Positions 1 to 6,168 are shown, counted from the first letter of the stretch. The stretch: DNA of 7,364 nt from an uncultured Clostridia bacterium (GCA_946623485.1 CAMORF010000108.1:1-7364); one strand, 5' to 3'. Notes: generated by a model not told the origin, from the sequence alone. Program-made: numbers and translations.

Positions 1-100
1 CGATTCGGTGACAAAGACGTCTGACAAGGAAAACGGCGAGCTTGTACGCAAGAACATTGAAAAGGTGCGGGAATTCTGCCGGATCGCGCACCAGTATTGA
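1..100 (+). CDS. 3' end of an unidentified gene (C-terminal 32 residues)
   Basis: Reading from base 2, an open frame runs to a TGA at 98-100 and encodes a hydrophilic, probably helical tail ending in EFCRIAHQY. The piece is too short to assign to a family, and I do not recognise it. It lies 18 bp upstream of the PfkB kinase on the same strand, and the kinase RBS sits in that gap, so the two are probably co-transcribed and may act on the same substrate. The start and most of the gene are outside the window. That it is coding rests on the uninterrupted frame, the tight spacing and the lack of any other promoter-like sequence before the kinase. Confidence 0.6.
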   Translation, partial: DSVTKTSDKENGELVRKNIEKVREFCRIAHQY

Positions 101-118
101 GCCGGAGGAAAAAACTGC

Positions 119-1039
119 ATGCAGATCATATGTGTTGGAGATCTTTGCTGCGATCTGATCGTTCCATACGGGAAAATGCAGGAAGCGTTGAGGCACAAAG
201 AAATCCGGAAAGCCGCAGCAGAGGAATTGCAGGTGAATATGCAGTGTGGGGGCTCTGTAGGAAATGTTGCGAGACATCTCGGAAGGATGAAGGCCCGCCC
301 GGTATTTATCACGCCAGTCTGCAGGGATGCTCTGGGAGAATATCTGATCTCGGAGATGGAAAAAAAGGGTGTGGATATGCGCTGGGCGGTTCCTTCTAAA
401 ATGTCAAACATGTACTGTGTCGCCGTCCTGGACAAAAGCAATGAGCGTACAATGTTCTGCTTTGTGCCGCCGTGGGCAGATTATCCCAGATTCGGACCAA
501 ACTGCTTTGAAGGGATCCCGTCTTTTCCCGGGCAGATTCTGTTTACCAGCGGAATGGCATTCCTGGATGATGCGCAGAACAATGCCGCTGTACTGGCATT
601 TTTCAAAGAGCGGAAAGCTGAGGGCGCAACGGTTGTTTTTGATCTGAATGTACGGGCAGAATCCTATGGATATGAAGGGACGAGAAAGCAGTCCATGGAA
701 GAGATGATTGCTTTGAGCGACATTGTTCTCGGGTCAGGAAGAGAGGAATTCTGTCAGGTAACCGGAAAAGATCAGATCCGTGAAGCAGCCGGCCAACTGC
801 TTTTAGTCGGCGCAGGGATAGTGATTGCCAGGGATGGGGGCAATCCGATCCGGCTCCTGAGCGATAGTCTGGATCAGATTTTTCCGGTAAAGCCGGTCAA
901 GCCTGTTTCCACACTCGGAGCCGGCGATTGTTTTGATGCAATGTTCCTGAACAGCATTTCCTTAGGGGAAGATATATTCACTGCGGTGAAACGTGCCTCC
1001 GACTATGCAGGAGAATATATCAGTCACGACAGATCCTAA
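119..1039 (+). CDS. PfkB-family carbohydrate/nucleoside kinase
   Basis: A complete 306-residue protein, the usual length for the ribokinase/PfkB family of cytoplasmic ATP-dependent kinases that phosphorylate sugars or nucleosides. It begins with the expected first strand (IICVGDLCCDLI). The first PfkB signature is at about residues 43-57 (GGSVGNVARHLGRM). A DLNVR element is at 175-179. The second signature, STLGAGDCFDA, is at 264-274, where GAGD forms the anion hole and Asp270 is the expected catalytic base. The ATG at 119 is preceded by GGAGGA at 104-109, nine bases away, which settles the start. It follows the preceding gene by 18 bp and probably shares its transcript. Its stop overlaps that of the convergent oxidoreductase. 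Substrate specificity cannot be read from the sequence; ribokinase, fructokinase and ketodeoxygluconate kinase all remain possible. Confidence 0.9.
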   Translation: MQIICVGDLCCDLIVPYGKMQEALRHKEIRKAAAEELQVNMQCGGSVGNVARHLGRMKARPVFITPVCRDALGEYLISEMEKKGVDMRWAVPSKMSNMYCVAVLDKSNERTMFCFVPPWADYPRFGPNCFEGIPSFPGQILFTSGMAFLDDAQNNAAVLAFFKERKAEGATVVFDLNVRAESYGYEGTRKQSMEEMIALSDIVLGSGREEFCQVTGKDQIREAAGQLLLVGAGIVIARDGGNPIRLLSDSLDQIFPVKPVKPVSTLGAGDCFDAMFLNSISLGEDIFTAVKRASDYAGEYISHDRS

Positions 1040-1590
1040 ATCATGATGCCTGAGATGCTCTCCTGCAAGATCTTTTCCGTATCTGCTCCATCAATGTCCA
1101 GCCCGACAGCCTTGATCAGCTCCACTTCATCAATACCGTAAAAGTTTTGTGCCAATGTCTTGACATATCCGAACCCAAATTCCTCCGGAACATACGCCCC
1201 GCCTGCTGTCATGACATAATACAGCTTTTTTGCCCTGCATAATCCTCTTGGAACACCCTCCGATGTGTACTGAAAGGTGAGACCAACCACGCAGATCTGC
1301 TCAAGATACTGCTTGAGCGCAGCAGGAAACGACAGATCCCAGTAAGGAGCCGCGATCACGATCTGATCTGCAGCCGCAAACTGCCGTCCCAGATGAAAAA
1401 AAGGATCATCATACGTGCCGGATGCAATCAGGCTGCTGCGCCTTTCCAGAAAAGCTTCATCAGACACCGGAAAAGGAATCTCCGACAGGCGTACTTCCTC
1501 CACCTGCCCTCCCAGTTTTGACAGCAGGCAGTCAGCCAGCTTCTTTGTTCTTGATTGTTCCCGGACACATGCATTGATAAAAAGAATCAT
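1036..1590 (-). CDS. FMN-dependent NAD(P)H:quinone oxidoreductase / azoreductase (flavodoxin-like fold)
   Basis: This 184-residue protein belongs to the flavodoxin-2/AzoR group: cytoplasmic flavoenzymes that use NAD(P)H to reduce quinones, azo compounds or nitro compounds. The N-terminal strand and FMN phosphate loop are at residues 1-19 (ILFINACVREQSRTKKLA). The segment APYWDLSFPAALKQYLEQI at 81-99 and the GLTFQYTSEG...KKLYYVMTAGG block at about 103-131 match the AzoR flavin and dimer regions. The frame stays open upstream to an ATG at 1719, but I start it at 1590: AGAGGAG lies eight bases before this ATG, and the protein then begins exactly at the family's first strand. It is slightly shorter than E. 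coli AzoR (about 200 residues). Its stop overlaps the kinase stop by four bases. Its physiological substrate is unknown. Confidence 0.88.
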   Translation of the reverse strand: MILFINACVREQSRTKKLADCLLSKLGGQVEEVRLSEIPFPVSDEAFLERRSSLIASGTYDDPFFHLGRQFAAADQIVIAAPYWDLSFPAALKQYLEQICVVGLTFQYTSEGVPRGLCRAKKLYYVMTAGGAYVPEEFGFGYVKTLAQNFYGIDEVELIKAVGLDIDGADTEKILQESISGIMI

Positions 1591-1598
1591 CGCTATTT

Positions 1599-1605
1599 CT
1601 CCTCT
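1599..1605 (-). promoter_or_regulatory. Ribosome binding site of the azoreductase
   Basis: Read on the minus strand, AGAGGAG stands eight bases before the ATG at 1590. No comparable site precedes the in-frame ATG at 1719, so this RBS decides the start. Confidence 0.8.
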
Positions 1606-1620
1606 GACCTTTCTCTGTAT

Positions 1621-1657
1621 TCTGAGGATCTCATCCGCAGGCCGCAGGATCCTCAGA
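1621..1657 (-). promoter_or_regulatory. Perfect 10-bp inverted repeat in the azoreductase leader
   Basis: The arms TCTGAGGATC (1621-1630) and GATCCTCAGA (1648-1657) are perfectly complementary around a 17-base loop. The loop contains a tandem 7-bp repeat, CCGCAGG twice, at 1635-1641 and 1642-1648. On the minus-strand mRNA the hairpin would end about 15 bases before the azoreductase RBS. No T-run follows it in either direction, so it is not an intrinsic terminator. It could be an mRNA-stabilising or regulatory hairpin, or a DNA-binding site. The structure is seen; the role is inferred. Confidence 0.5.
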
Positions 1658-1694
1658 GATAATCTTTTCAATCTATAGCATAACCACAACCGAA

Positions 1695-1719
1695 ATGGAT
1701 GTCCATAGTGCATCTGCAC
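1695..1719. repeat. Two adjacent 5-2-5 palindromes (candidate operator)
   Basis: ATGGA-TG-TCCAT (1695-1706) and GTGCA-TC-TGCAC (1708-1719) are both perfect palindromes with two-base centres, separated by a single base, with centres 13 bp apart. They lie in the divergent region between the azoreductase and the secreted-protein gene, a usual place for an operator. No regulator gene is present in the window, so binding is speculative. Confidence 0.35.
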
Positions 1720-1792
1720 GTATATTCAGCCTTATATAATTGCGTATTTTAATGGCACTGAAGGTGATTATTCAGAAAAAGTGTCCGTAATG

Positions 1793-1801
1793 TGTTACAC
1801 T
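1793..1801 (+). promoter_or_regulatory. Candidate extended -10 promoter for the BIG2 protein gene
   Basis: TGT followed by TACACT (1796-1801) fits an extended -10 element (TGn plus four of six -10 bases). No good -35 lies 16-18 bases upstream, which extended -10 promoters tolerate. Initiation near 1808 would give a leader of about 50 bases. GTGTTACAC at 1792-1800 is also a small palindrome overlapping the element. A TATAAT at 1735-1740 has no matching -35 and is a weaker alternative. Confidence 0.4.
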
Positions 1802-1844
1802 GGAAAAGAGATCTTGAACTGTAATGGTTTGCTACAAAGATACC

Positions 1845-1851
1845 AAGGAGG
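1845..1851 (+). promoter_or_regulatory. Strong ribosome binding site of the BIG2 protein gene
   Basis: AAGGAGG, a full match to the anti-Shine-Dalgarno core, ends six bases before the ATG at 1858. It fixes the start immediately ahead of the signal peptide. Confidence 0.85.
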
Positions 1852-1857
1852 TGCAGC

Positions 1858-3042
1858 ATGAAAACTGATTATCGTAACCGAAGGTTGATTACTCTTTGTT
1901 TTCTTTTCTCCCTGTTCACCCTTCTCATTGCCTCTTCGGCATCAGCCGCTCCAAGACTGAAGAAGAGCAGCCTGAAGCTGAAGATGGGGAATGCGTATAT
2001 TCTCCGGCTGCAGGGAACAGATAAAGATGATAATGTAACCTGGCGTACTTCATCGGAGGGAGTCGTCGGGCTCGTATCAGGTAATTATGACCGTGCTGTC
2101 CTGAAGGCAAACAGGACAGGAACATCTATGATCACCGCCAGCGTAGGCGGACGGACGCTCAGCTGCAAGGTCAAGGTAAAGAAAAATTCCACATTTCCTG
2201 CAAAGCTGACGCTGTGTGAAGGGGACTCTTATACATTCCGCACGGTGGAAAATGCGGAATGGTCGCTTTCGAACCAGACTGCAGGAACCCTTTCTGAAAC
2301 ATACGGAACCATGTCGGTCTTTACTGCACGTAGTATGGGGAAGGTGACCCTGACCGCGGATGACGAGGATGACTTTGACTCCTGTGTGATCAAGGTAATC
2401 CGGAAGGATGGCTCTGCTCAGCCGTCTCCAGGGCCTGTGACGCCGTCTGATCCGGTTATAACCGTTACGGAAAAGCACAAAAGCGTGTTTGCATCCCTGG
2501 CTGCCTCTGCGTGCGGAAAGATGCTGGGATCATCGGGCATTGCTCCGTGCAATGTTCATGCCATGGATCTAACGGATTCCGTGAAAGCTTTTATGTTGTA
2601 TGAATACATCTATAAGTATACGGGGGCGTTTGATACCGATGCGGATCTGAGCATCACCGGATCGGAAACAGTGAAGCATATTTCCCCTGATGCGCTGCAA
2701 GCTCTGTGCAGTCATCTGTTTGGAGCAGTGAACAATGCAGCCACCCTGAATCAGTTTATCAAGGATTATGCGAAGACAGGCGCATCCGGCACTTATGAAG
2801 TGGAAGTGACGGGGGACTTTGGGGATGCTGGATTATTCTACTTCGATCAGCCGGCCAGCGTTACCCACAATAATGGTATGTACTGTGCGACCGGTGCGGT
2901 GAAGGTCTGGAATGTGTACATGAACAGCTATGTCCATTCCTACAATTATAAGGCATACTGGTACCTCCACACTGCACAGCGTACCGGCCAGCGTGGAGGA
3001 ACGGATACATGGTTCCAATTCGACCATGTGGAAGTGAGCTGA
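1858..3042 (+). CDS. Secreted protein with Ig-like BIG2 domain(s) and an unrecognised C-terminal domain
   Basis: A complete 394-residue exported protein. Residues 1-31 form a Sec signal peptide: a basic start (KTDYRNRR), a hydrophobic core (about 10-25) and a likely signal peptidase I site near SASAA/PRL. Residues 34-108 form a BIG2-like domain, with the typical sequence from LKLKMGNAYILRL through VTWRTSS to an alternating beta end. Residues 115-181 look like a second, more diverged Ig-like domain (LTLCEGDSYTF ... EWSLSN ... GKVTLTA). A Pro/Ser linker (188-199) joins these to residues 205-394, a domain I do not recognise: helical first, then Tyr/Trp-rich strands ending in TWFQFDHVEVS, with cysteines at 219, 231, 284 and 343. 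No LPXTG motif or C-terminal anchor is present, so it is probably secreted or loosely attached to the wall. It has its own promoter and RBS. The function is unknown. Confidence 0.85.
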   Translation: MKTDYRNRRLITLCFLFSLFTLLIASSASAAPRLKKSSLKLKMGNAYILRLQGTDKDDNVTWRTSSEGVVGLVSGNYDRAVLKANRTGTSMITASVGGRTLSCKVKVKKNSTFPAKLTLCEGDSYTFRTVENAEWSLSNQTAGTLSETYGTMSVFTARSMGKVTLTADDEDDFDSCVIKVIRKDGSAQPSPGPVTPSDPVITVTEKHKSVFASLAASACGKMLGSSGIAPCNVHAMDLTDSVKAFMLYEYIYKYTGAFDTDADLSITGSETVKHISPDALQALCSHLFGAVNNAATLNQFIKDYAKTGASGTYEVEVTGDFGDAGLFYFDQPASVTHNNGMYCATGAVKVWNVYMNSYVHSYNYKAYWYLHTAQRTGQRGGTDTWFQFDHVEVS

Positions 3043-3063
3043 TGCAACAATCGTTCTATCGCA

Positions 3064-3153
3064 GGCCTTTCATGGGACGAGGAAGATGCCGGGCACGATT
3101 GGGAGTTTTGGGATAGTCAAATCAAGAAAGTTCTTGATTGGCTTCCTATATAG
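3064..3153 (+). pseudogene. C-terminal relic of a tributyrin-esterase/S-formylglutathione-hydrolase-like gene
   Basis: From base 3064 the frame reads GLSWDEEDAGHDWEFWDSQ (start of the piece), continues with IKKVLDWLPI, and ends at a TAG at 3151-3153. This is the characteristic end of PF00756-type esterases, in which GxHxW carries the catalytic histidine and a (I/V)xKVLDWLP helix closes the protein. Only about 29 codons remain. There is no start codon, RBS, nucleophile elbow (GxSxG) or catalytic Asp upstream, because the BIG2 gene ends 21 bases earlier. By chance or by history it is in the same frame as that gene, separated by its TGA. It is most simply a leftover from a deletion or insertion that removed the rest of the esterase gene. 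The match is from memory of the family, not from a search. Confidence 0.7.
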
Positions 3154-3169
3154 AGATAGATGATTGGCT
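3135..3169. repeat. 9-bp direct repeat TGATTGGCT
   Basis: TGATTGGCT occurs at 3135-3143 and again at 3161-3169, with 17 bp between copies. The first copy lies in the end of the esterase relic, the second just after it and before the acetyltransferase. It could be a rearrangement scar or a paired protein-binding site; chance is also possible. Confidence 0.35.
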
Positions 3170-3202
3170 AATCTTTCGGGCAATCATAGAAGCGGTACGA
3201 TT

Positions 3203-3943
3203 ATGAACAGTATTTTATGCAATCAGATTGCTATAGACTATTGCTGCTCCGGGAATGATGTCATGGACCGCCAGAATCATTTCACGCAGCATCGTTTTCT
3301 GGAAGGAAGACGCAGATTTCAGGAGAATGAATGTATCCTGAAGATTGCTGTTATCAATGGGAAGGTGTTGTTTACCGGCAATCATGAAATGATCTCGTGG
3401 TGCCGGAATGAGTACGCCGGCGTCTCTTCCGATTGGTTCTTTGAGGTAAAGAATCTTCGCAGGTTAAACGACCGTTTGCATCAGGAAGGTTATCAGATCG
3501 AGATGCTGCATCCCTTTTATATCTCTGAACAAAGGACGGCAGTGCATACCGGAGACTGTGTGATTCGATGGTATGAGGGAAATGAGATCGAACAATTCCG
3601 GGGGGATGAGCGGTACAGCAAGGCGTTCTCTTTTGACGAGAATGCTCCGGATGTTTTGGGAGTGGCTGCGCTTCATGAAGGGCAGATCCTTGGCATTGCA
3701 GGAGTAAGCTATGATAGTCCCACGATGTGGCAGATTGGGATTGATGTCAACCCTGCACACCGGAATGCAGGAATTGGGCAAATGCTGGTCTCACTGTTGA
3801 AAAATGAAGTGCTGAGGCGGGGGCGCCTTCCTTATTATGGAACATCTATCTCTCACATTGCTTCTCAGAGGGTCGCACTTGGAGCCGGTTTCTGTCCGGC
3901 GTGGGTTGAACTCGTGACATCAAAGATGTGCATTTCCCATTAA
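3203..3943 (+). CDS. GNAT-family N-acetyltransferase
   Basis: A 246-residue cytoplasmic protein whose second half is a GNAT fold, which transfers an acetyl group from acetyl-CoA to an amine. The clearest evidence is the acetyl-CoA pyrophosphate loop RNAGIG (residues 187-192; R/QxxGxG/A) after the strand WQIGIDVNP and before the helix QMLVSLLKNEVLRRG. A C-terminal GAGFCPAWVEL strand follows. The first 110 or so residues (HFTQHRFLEGRRRF ... LHPFYIS) are outside the core fold and probably form a family-specific N-terminal region. I use the ATG at 3203, with a weak AGAAG ten bases before it. A TTG at 3164 in the same frame would add 13 residues but has no better RBS. It is preceded by the esterase relic and followed by 272 bp of non-coding sequence. 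The acceptor substrate cannot be predicted. Confidence 0.85.
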   Translation: MNSILCNQIAIDYCCSGNDVMDRQNHFTQHRFLEGRRRFQENECILKIAVINGKVLFTGNHEMISWCRNEYAGVSSDWFFEVKNLRRLNDRLHQEGYQIEMLHPFYISEQRTAVHTGDCVIRWYEGNEIEQFRGDERYSKAFSFDENAPDVLGVAALHEGQILGIAGVSYDSPTMWQIGIDVNPAHRNAGIGQMLVSLLKNEVLRRGRLPYYGTSISHIASQRVALGAGFCPAWVELVTSKMCISH

Positions 3944-4030
3944 GCCTACCGTGGATGGCGGCAGGAAAGAAATGACAACTCAACTCAATCCGAACCATAT
4001 TCAGCATTACAATTACAGGAAAAAATGCAC

Positions 4031-4059
4031 TTGACATCTTGCATATGAATGTTTAGAAT
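4031..4059 (+). promoter_or_regulatory. Near-consensus sigma-A promoter upstream of glmS
   Basis: TTGACA (4031-4036, six of six) and TAGAAT (4054-4059, five of six) are separated by exactly 17 bases. Initiation is expected near 4066-4068. It is the best promoter in the window and points toward glmS, but a strong terminator hairpin begins at 4070, only a few bases after the expected start site. Confidence 0.75.
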
Positions 4060-4069
4060 CGGTTTTCAG

Positions 4070-4119
4070 AAAGACAAAGGCGTCTTGGAAGTGATTCCAC
4101 GGTGTCTTTGTCTTTTTTT
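4070..4119 (+). terminator. Strong intrinsic terminator between the acetyltransferase and glmS
   Basis: AAAGACAAAG (4070-4079) pairs perfectly with CTTTGTCTTT (4106-4115). The stem continues inward through 4080-4084 with 4101-4105 (two C-G and three G-U pairs), one T/C mismatch (4085/4100), then TGGAA (4086-4090) with TTCCA (4095-4099), closed by a GTGA tetraloop of the GNRA type. Seven T residues (4113-4119) end it. It can terminate acetyltransferase transcripts. For transcripts from the promoter at 4031-4059 it would lie at the very 5' end, as an attenuator or the end of a roughly 50-base RNA. Confidence 0.85.
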
Positions 4120-4215
4120 GCGTTATATTCTTATCAGAGGAGTGCGGGAGCTGCAAAGCTGATGTGCGTTCCGTATATCAGGGTTGTTGTACAGGAATGA
4201 GAGATGGGGGCAGAT

Positions 4216-6084
4216 ATGTGTGGAATCGTCGGATATACAGGCGGCAGGCAGGCCGCTGAGATTCTTCTGAACGGGCTTAAGCGGCTGGAATACAGAGGTT
4301 ATGATTCGGCCGGCCTGGCAGTATGTGATGAGAACGGGACTGTAAAGCTGGTTAAGGCTGTTGGAAAGATTCATAATCTGGTTGAACGGACGAAGCAGGG
4401 GAAAGTGCTTCCTGGCTGCTGCGGCATCGGCCATACAAGGTGGGCGACCCACGGGGAGCCGAATGAGAAGAACGCCCATCCCCACATCAGCGGGGCGTTC
4501 CGGGAAGAAAGATCCGACTACTCGACCGATGACGTGATCGGCGTACATAACGGGATCATCGAGAATTATGAAGAGCTGCGGGAGAAGCTGCTGAGGCACG
4601 GCTACGAGTTTTACAGCGATACCGACACGGAGGTCGCGATCAAGATCGTCGACTATTATTACAGAAAATATAAGATCGGCCCCATCGACGCGATCAACCG
4701 GATGATGGTGCGGGTGAGGGGCAGTTATGCCCTTGCTTTGATGTTCCGGGATTATCCGGGAGAGATCTACGTGGCGAGGAAAGACAGCCCTCTCATCATC
4801 GGCATTGCAGGGGAAGAATCCTTCCTGGCTTCCGATGTAACGGCCATGCTGAATTACACCAGGACAGTGTACTACATCGGCAACCTGCAGTCGGCCCGGC
4901 TCGCACCAGGTGAGGCACATTTCTATGACCTGAACGGGGATGAGATCCGTATCCCGGAAACGGAGGTGACATGGGACGCGGCGGACGTGGGAAAAAACGG
5001 CTATCAGCATTTCATGATGAAAGAGATCCATGAGCAGCCCCAGGCTGTAAGAGGCACCCTGGAAAGTGTCCTGAAAGAGGATGAGATCGATTTCAGCTGT
5101 GCCGGGATTGATGATACGCTCCTGGAAAAAACGGAGTCAGTCTGCGTCATCGCCTGCGGCTCTGCCTGGCATGTGGGCATGACAGCCCAATATGTGATGG
5201 AGGATCTGGCACAGATTCCTGTCAGGGTGGAACTTGCCTCGGAATTCCGCTACCGCAGGATTCTGCCGCAGGAAAACGCGCTTGCTGTTATCATCTCCCA
5301 GTCCGGGGAGACTGCGGACAGCCTGGAAGGGCTCAGGATCGCGAAGGAAAAAGGGATCCGGACTCTCGGCATCGTGAATGTAGAGGGCTCGACGATCGCC
5401 CGTGAGGCGGACCACGGGCTTTATACCAAAGCAGGACCGGAGATCGCGGTTGCGACCACGAAAGCTTTTTCCTCCCAGTTGATGCTGATCTATCTTCTAT
5501 CTGTTAAAATGGCATATGTAAAAGGCCGGATCGGAGCGGATGCGTATTGCAGCTGTGTTCAGGAGCTCAGAGCGCTTCCCGGCAAAATCGAAAGGCTTCT
5601 TGATGAGCAGGAACGGATCCAGTGGTTCGCTTCAAAATACGCAAACACGAAAGATGCTTTCTTCATCGGAAGAGGGGCGGATTATGCCATCAGCCTGGAG
5701 GGCAGCCTGAAACTGAAGGAAATCACTTACATCCACAGCGAAGCTTACGCGGCGGGAGAGCTGAAGCACGGAACCATCAGCCTGATTGAAGAACGGACGC
5801 CCGTCATCGGTGTGCTTACACAGAAAAGGCTCCTGGAGAAAACCGTCAGCAACATGAAAGAATGCAAGGCCAGGGGGGCGTACCTGATCGCCATTACCGA
5901 TCGGAAGAATGAGCTGATTGACGGCAGCATGGATTTTGTCATCCGGATTCCGGAAACGGACGAACATTTTTCCGGAATTCTCGCGGTCGTGCCGCTGCAG
6001 CTGCTCGGCTATTATATCAGTGTTTCGAAAGGTCTGGATGTAGACAAGCCGCGGAATCTGGCAAAGAGTGTGACGGTGGAGTGA
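4216..6084 (+). CDS. glmS: Glutamine--fructose-6-phosphate aminotransferase (isomerizing)
   Basis: GlmS makes glucosamine-6-phosphate from fructose-6-phosphate and glutamine, the first step of UDP-GlcNAc and hence peptidoglycan synthesis. The 622-residue protein is complete. The N-terminal Ntn glutaminase has Cys2 (MCGIVGY), which becomes the nucleophile after Met removal, plus HTRWATHGEPNEKNAHPH (73-90), HNGIIENY (111-118) and DTDTEV (135-140). Two SIS sugar-phosphate domains follow: CGSAWH at about 314-319 and SQSGET at 361-366 in the first; GRGADY at 485-490 and the EAYAAGELKHG stretch (509-519) in the second. It ends in the classic DVDKPRNLAKSVTVE. An in-frame ATG at 4204 must be rejected because Cys must follow Met. 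The RBS is poor (GGGGG at 4206-4210). About 12 extra residues before VHNG, compared with E. coli, account for most of the extra length. No ribozyme precedes it. Confidence 0.97.
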   Translation: MCGIVGYTGGRQAAEILLNGLKRLEYRGYDSAGLAVCDENGTVKLVKAVGKIHNLVERTKQGKVLPGCCGIGHTRWATHGEPNEKNAHPHISGAFREERSDYSTDDVIGVHNGIIENYEELREKLLRHGYEFYSDTDTEVAIKIVDYYYRKYKIGPIDAINRMMVRVRGSYALALMFRDYPGEIYVARKDSPLIIGIAGEESFLASDVTAMLNYTRTVYYIGNLQSARLAPGEAHFYDLNGDEIRIPETEVTWDAADVGKNGYQHFMMKEIHEQPQAVRGTLESVLKEDEIDFSCAGIDDTLLEKTESVCVIACGSAWHVGMTAQYVMEDLAQIPVRVELASEFRYRRILPQENALAVIISQSGETADSLEGLRIAKEKGIRTLGIVNVEGSTIAREADHGLYTKAGPEIAVATTKAFSSQLMLIYLLSVKMAYVKGRIGADAYCSCVQELRALPGKIERLLDEQERIQWFASKYANTKDAFFIGRGADYAISLEGSLKLKEITYIHSEAYAAGELKHGTISLIEERTPVIGVLTQKRLLEKTVSNMKECKARGAYLIAITDRKNELIDGSMDFVIRIPETDEHFSGILAVVPLQLLGYYISVSKGLDVDKPRNLAKSVTVE

Positions 6085-6168
6085 AGCCGGGCAGATTCCT
6101 GAACCCCTTTGCTCAGAACACAAAGCATTTTTCGCCGGGGATATGGATTCGTTATCAGATTGAGAAAT

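Noticed and set aside
1591..1719. N-terminal extension of the azoreductase by 43 residues to the ATG at 1719
   Set aside because: The extra residues are Arg/Leu-rich and unlike the family, no RBS precedes 1719, and a good RBS with the family's first beta strand marks 1590.
3120..3139. 9-bp inverted repeat AATCAAGAA/TTCTTGATT as a terminator of the BIG2 gene
   Set aside because: The loop is only two bases, no T-run follows, and the sequence lies inside the esterase relic where it encodes part of the conserved QIKKVLDW helix.
3972..4034. 20-codon ORF with AGGAAAG upstream, between the acetyltransferase and glmS
   Set aside because: It is short, has no recognisable sequence, and overlaps the -35 element of the glmS promoter; I cannot support it as a gene.
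4162..4200. 12-codon ORF in the glmS leader as a leader peptide
   Set aside because: Its RBS spacing is poor, its codons show no amino-acid bias suited to attenuation, and no hairpin follows it.
4204..4215. GlmS start at ATG 4204 (four extra residues)
   Set aside because: The glutaminase needs Cys directly after the initiator Met, which only the ATG at 4216 provides.
4123..5031. Long minus-strand open frame (302 codons) opposite glmS
   Set aside because: It is a shadow of glmS in another frame; the plus strand encodes an unmistakable GlmS, and the antisense product has no recognisable motif or RBS.
6108..6131. TGCT...AGCA followed by TTTTT as a terminator after glmS
   Set aside because: The stem is only four base pairs with a ten-base loop, too weak for intrinsic termination.
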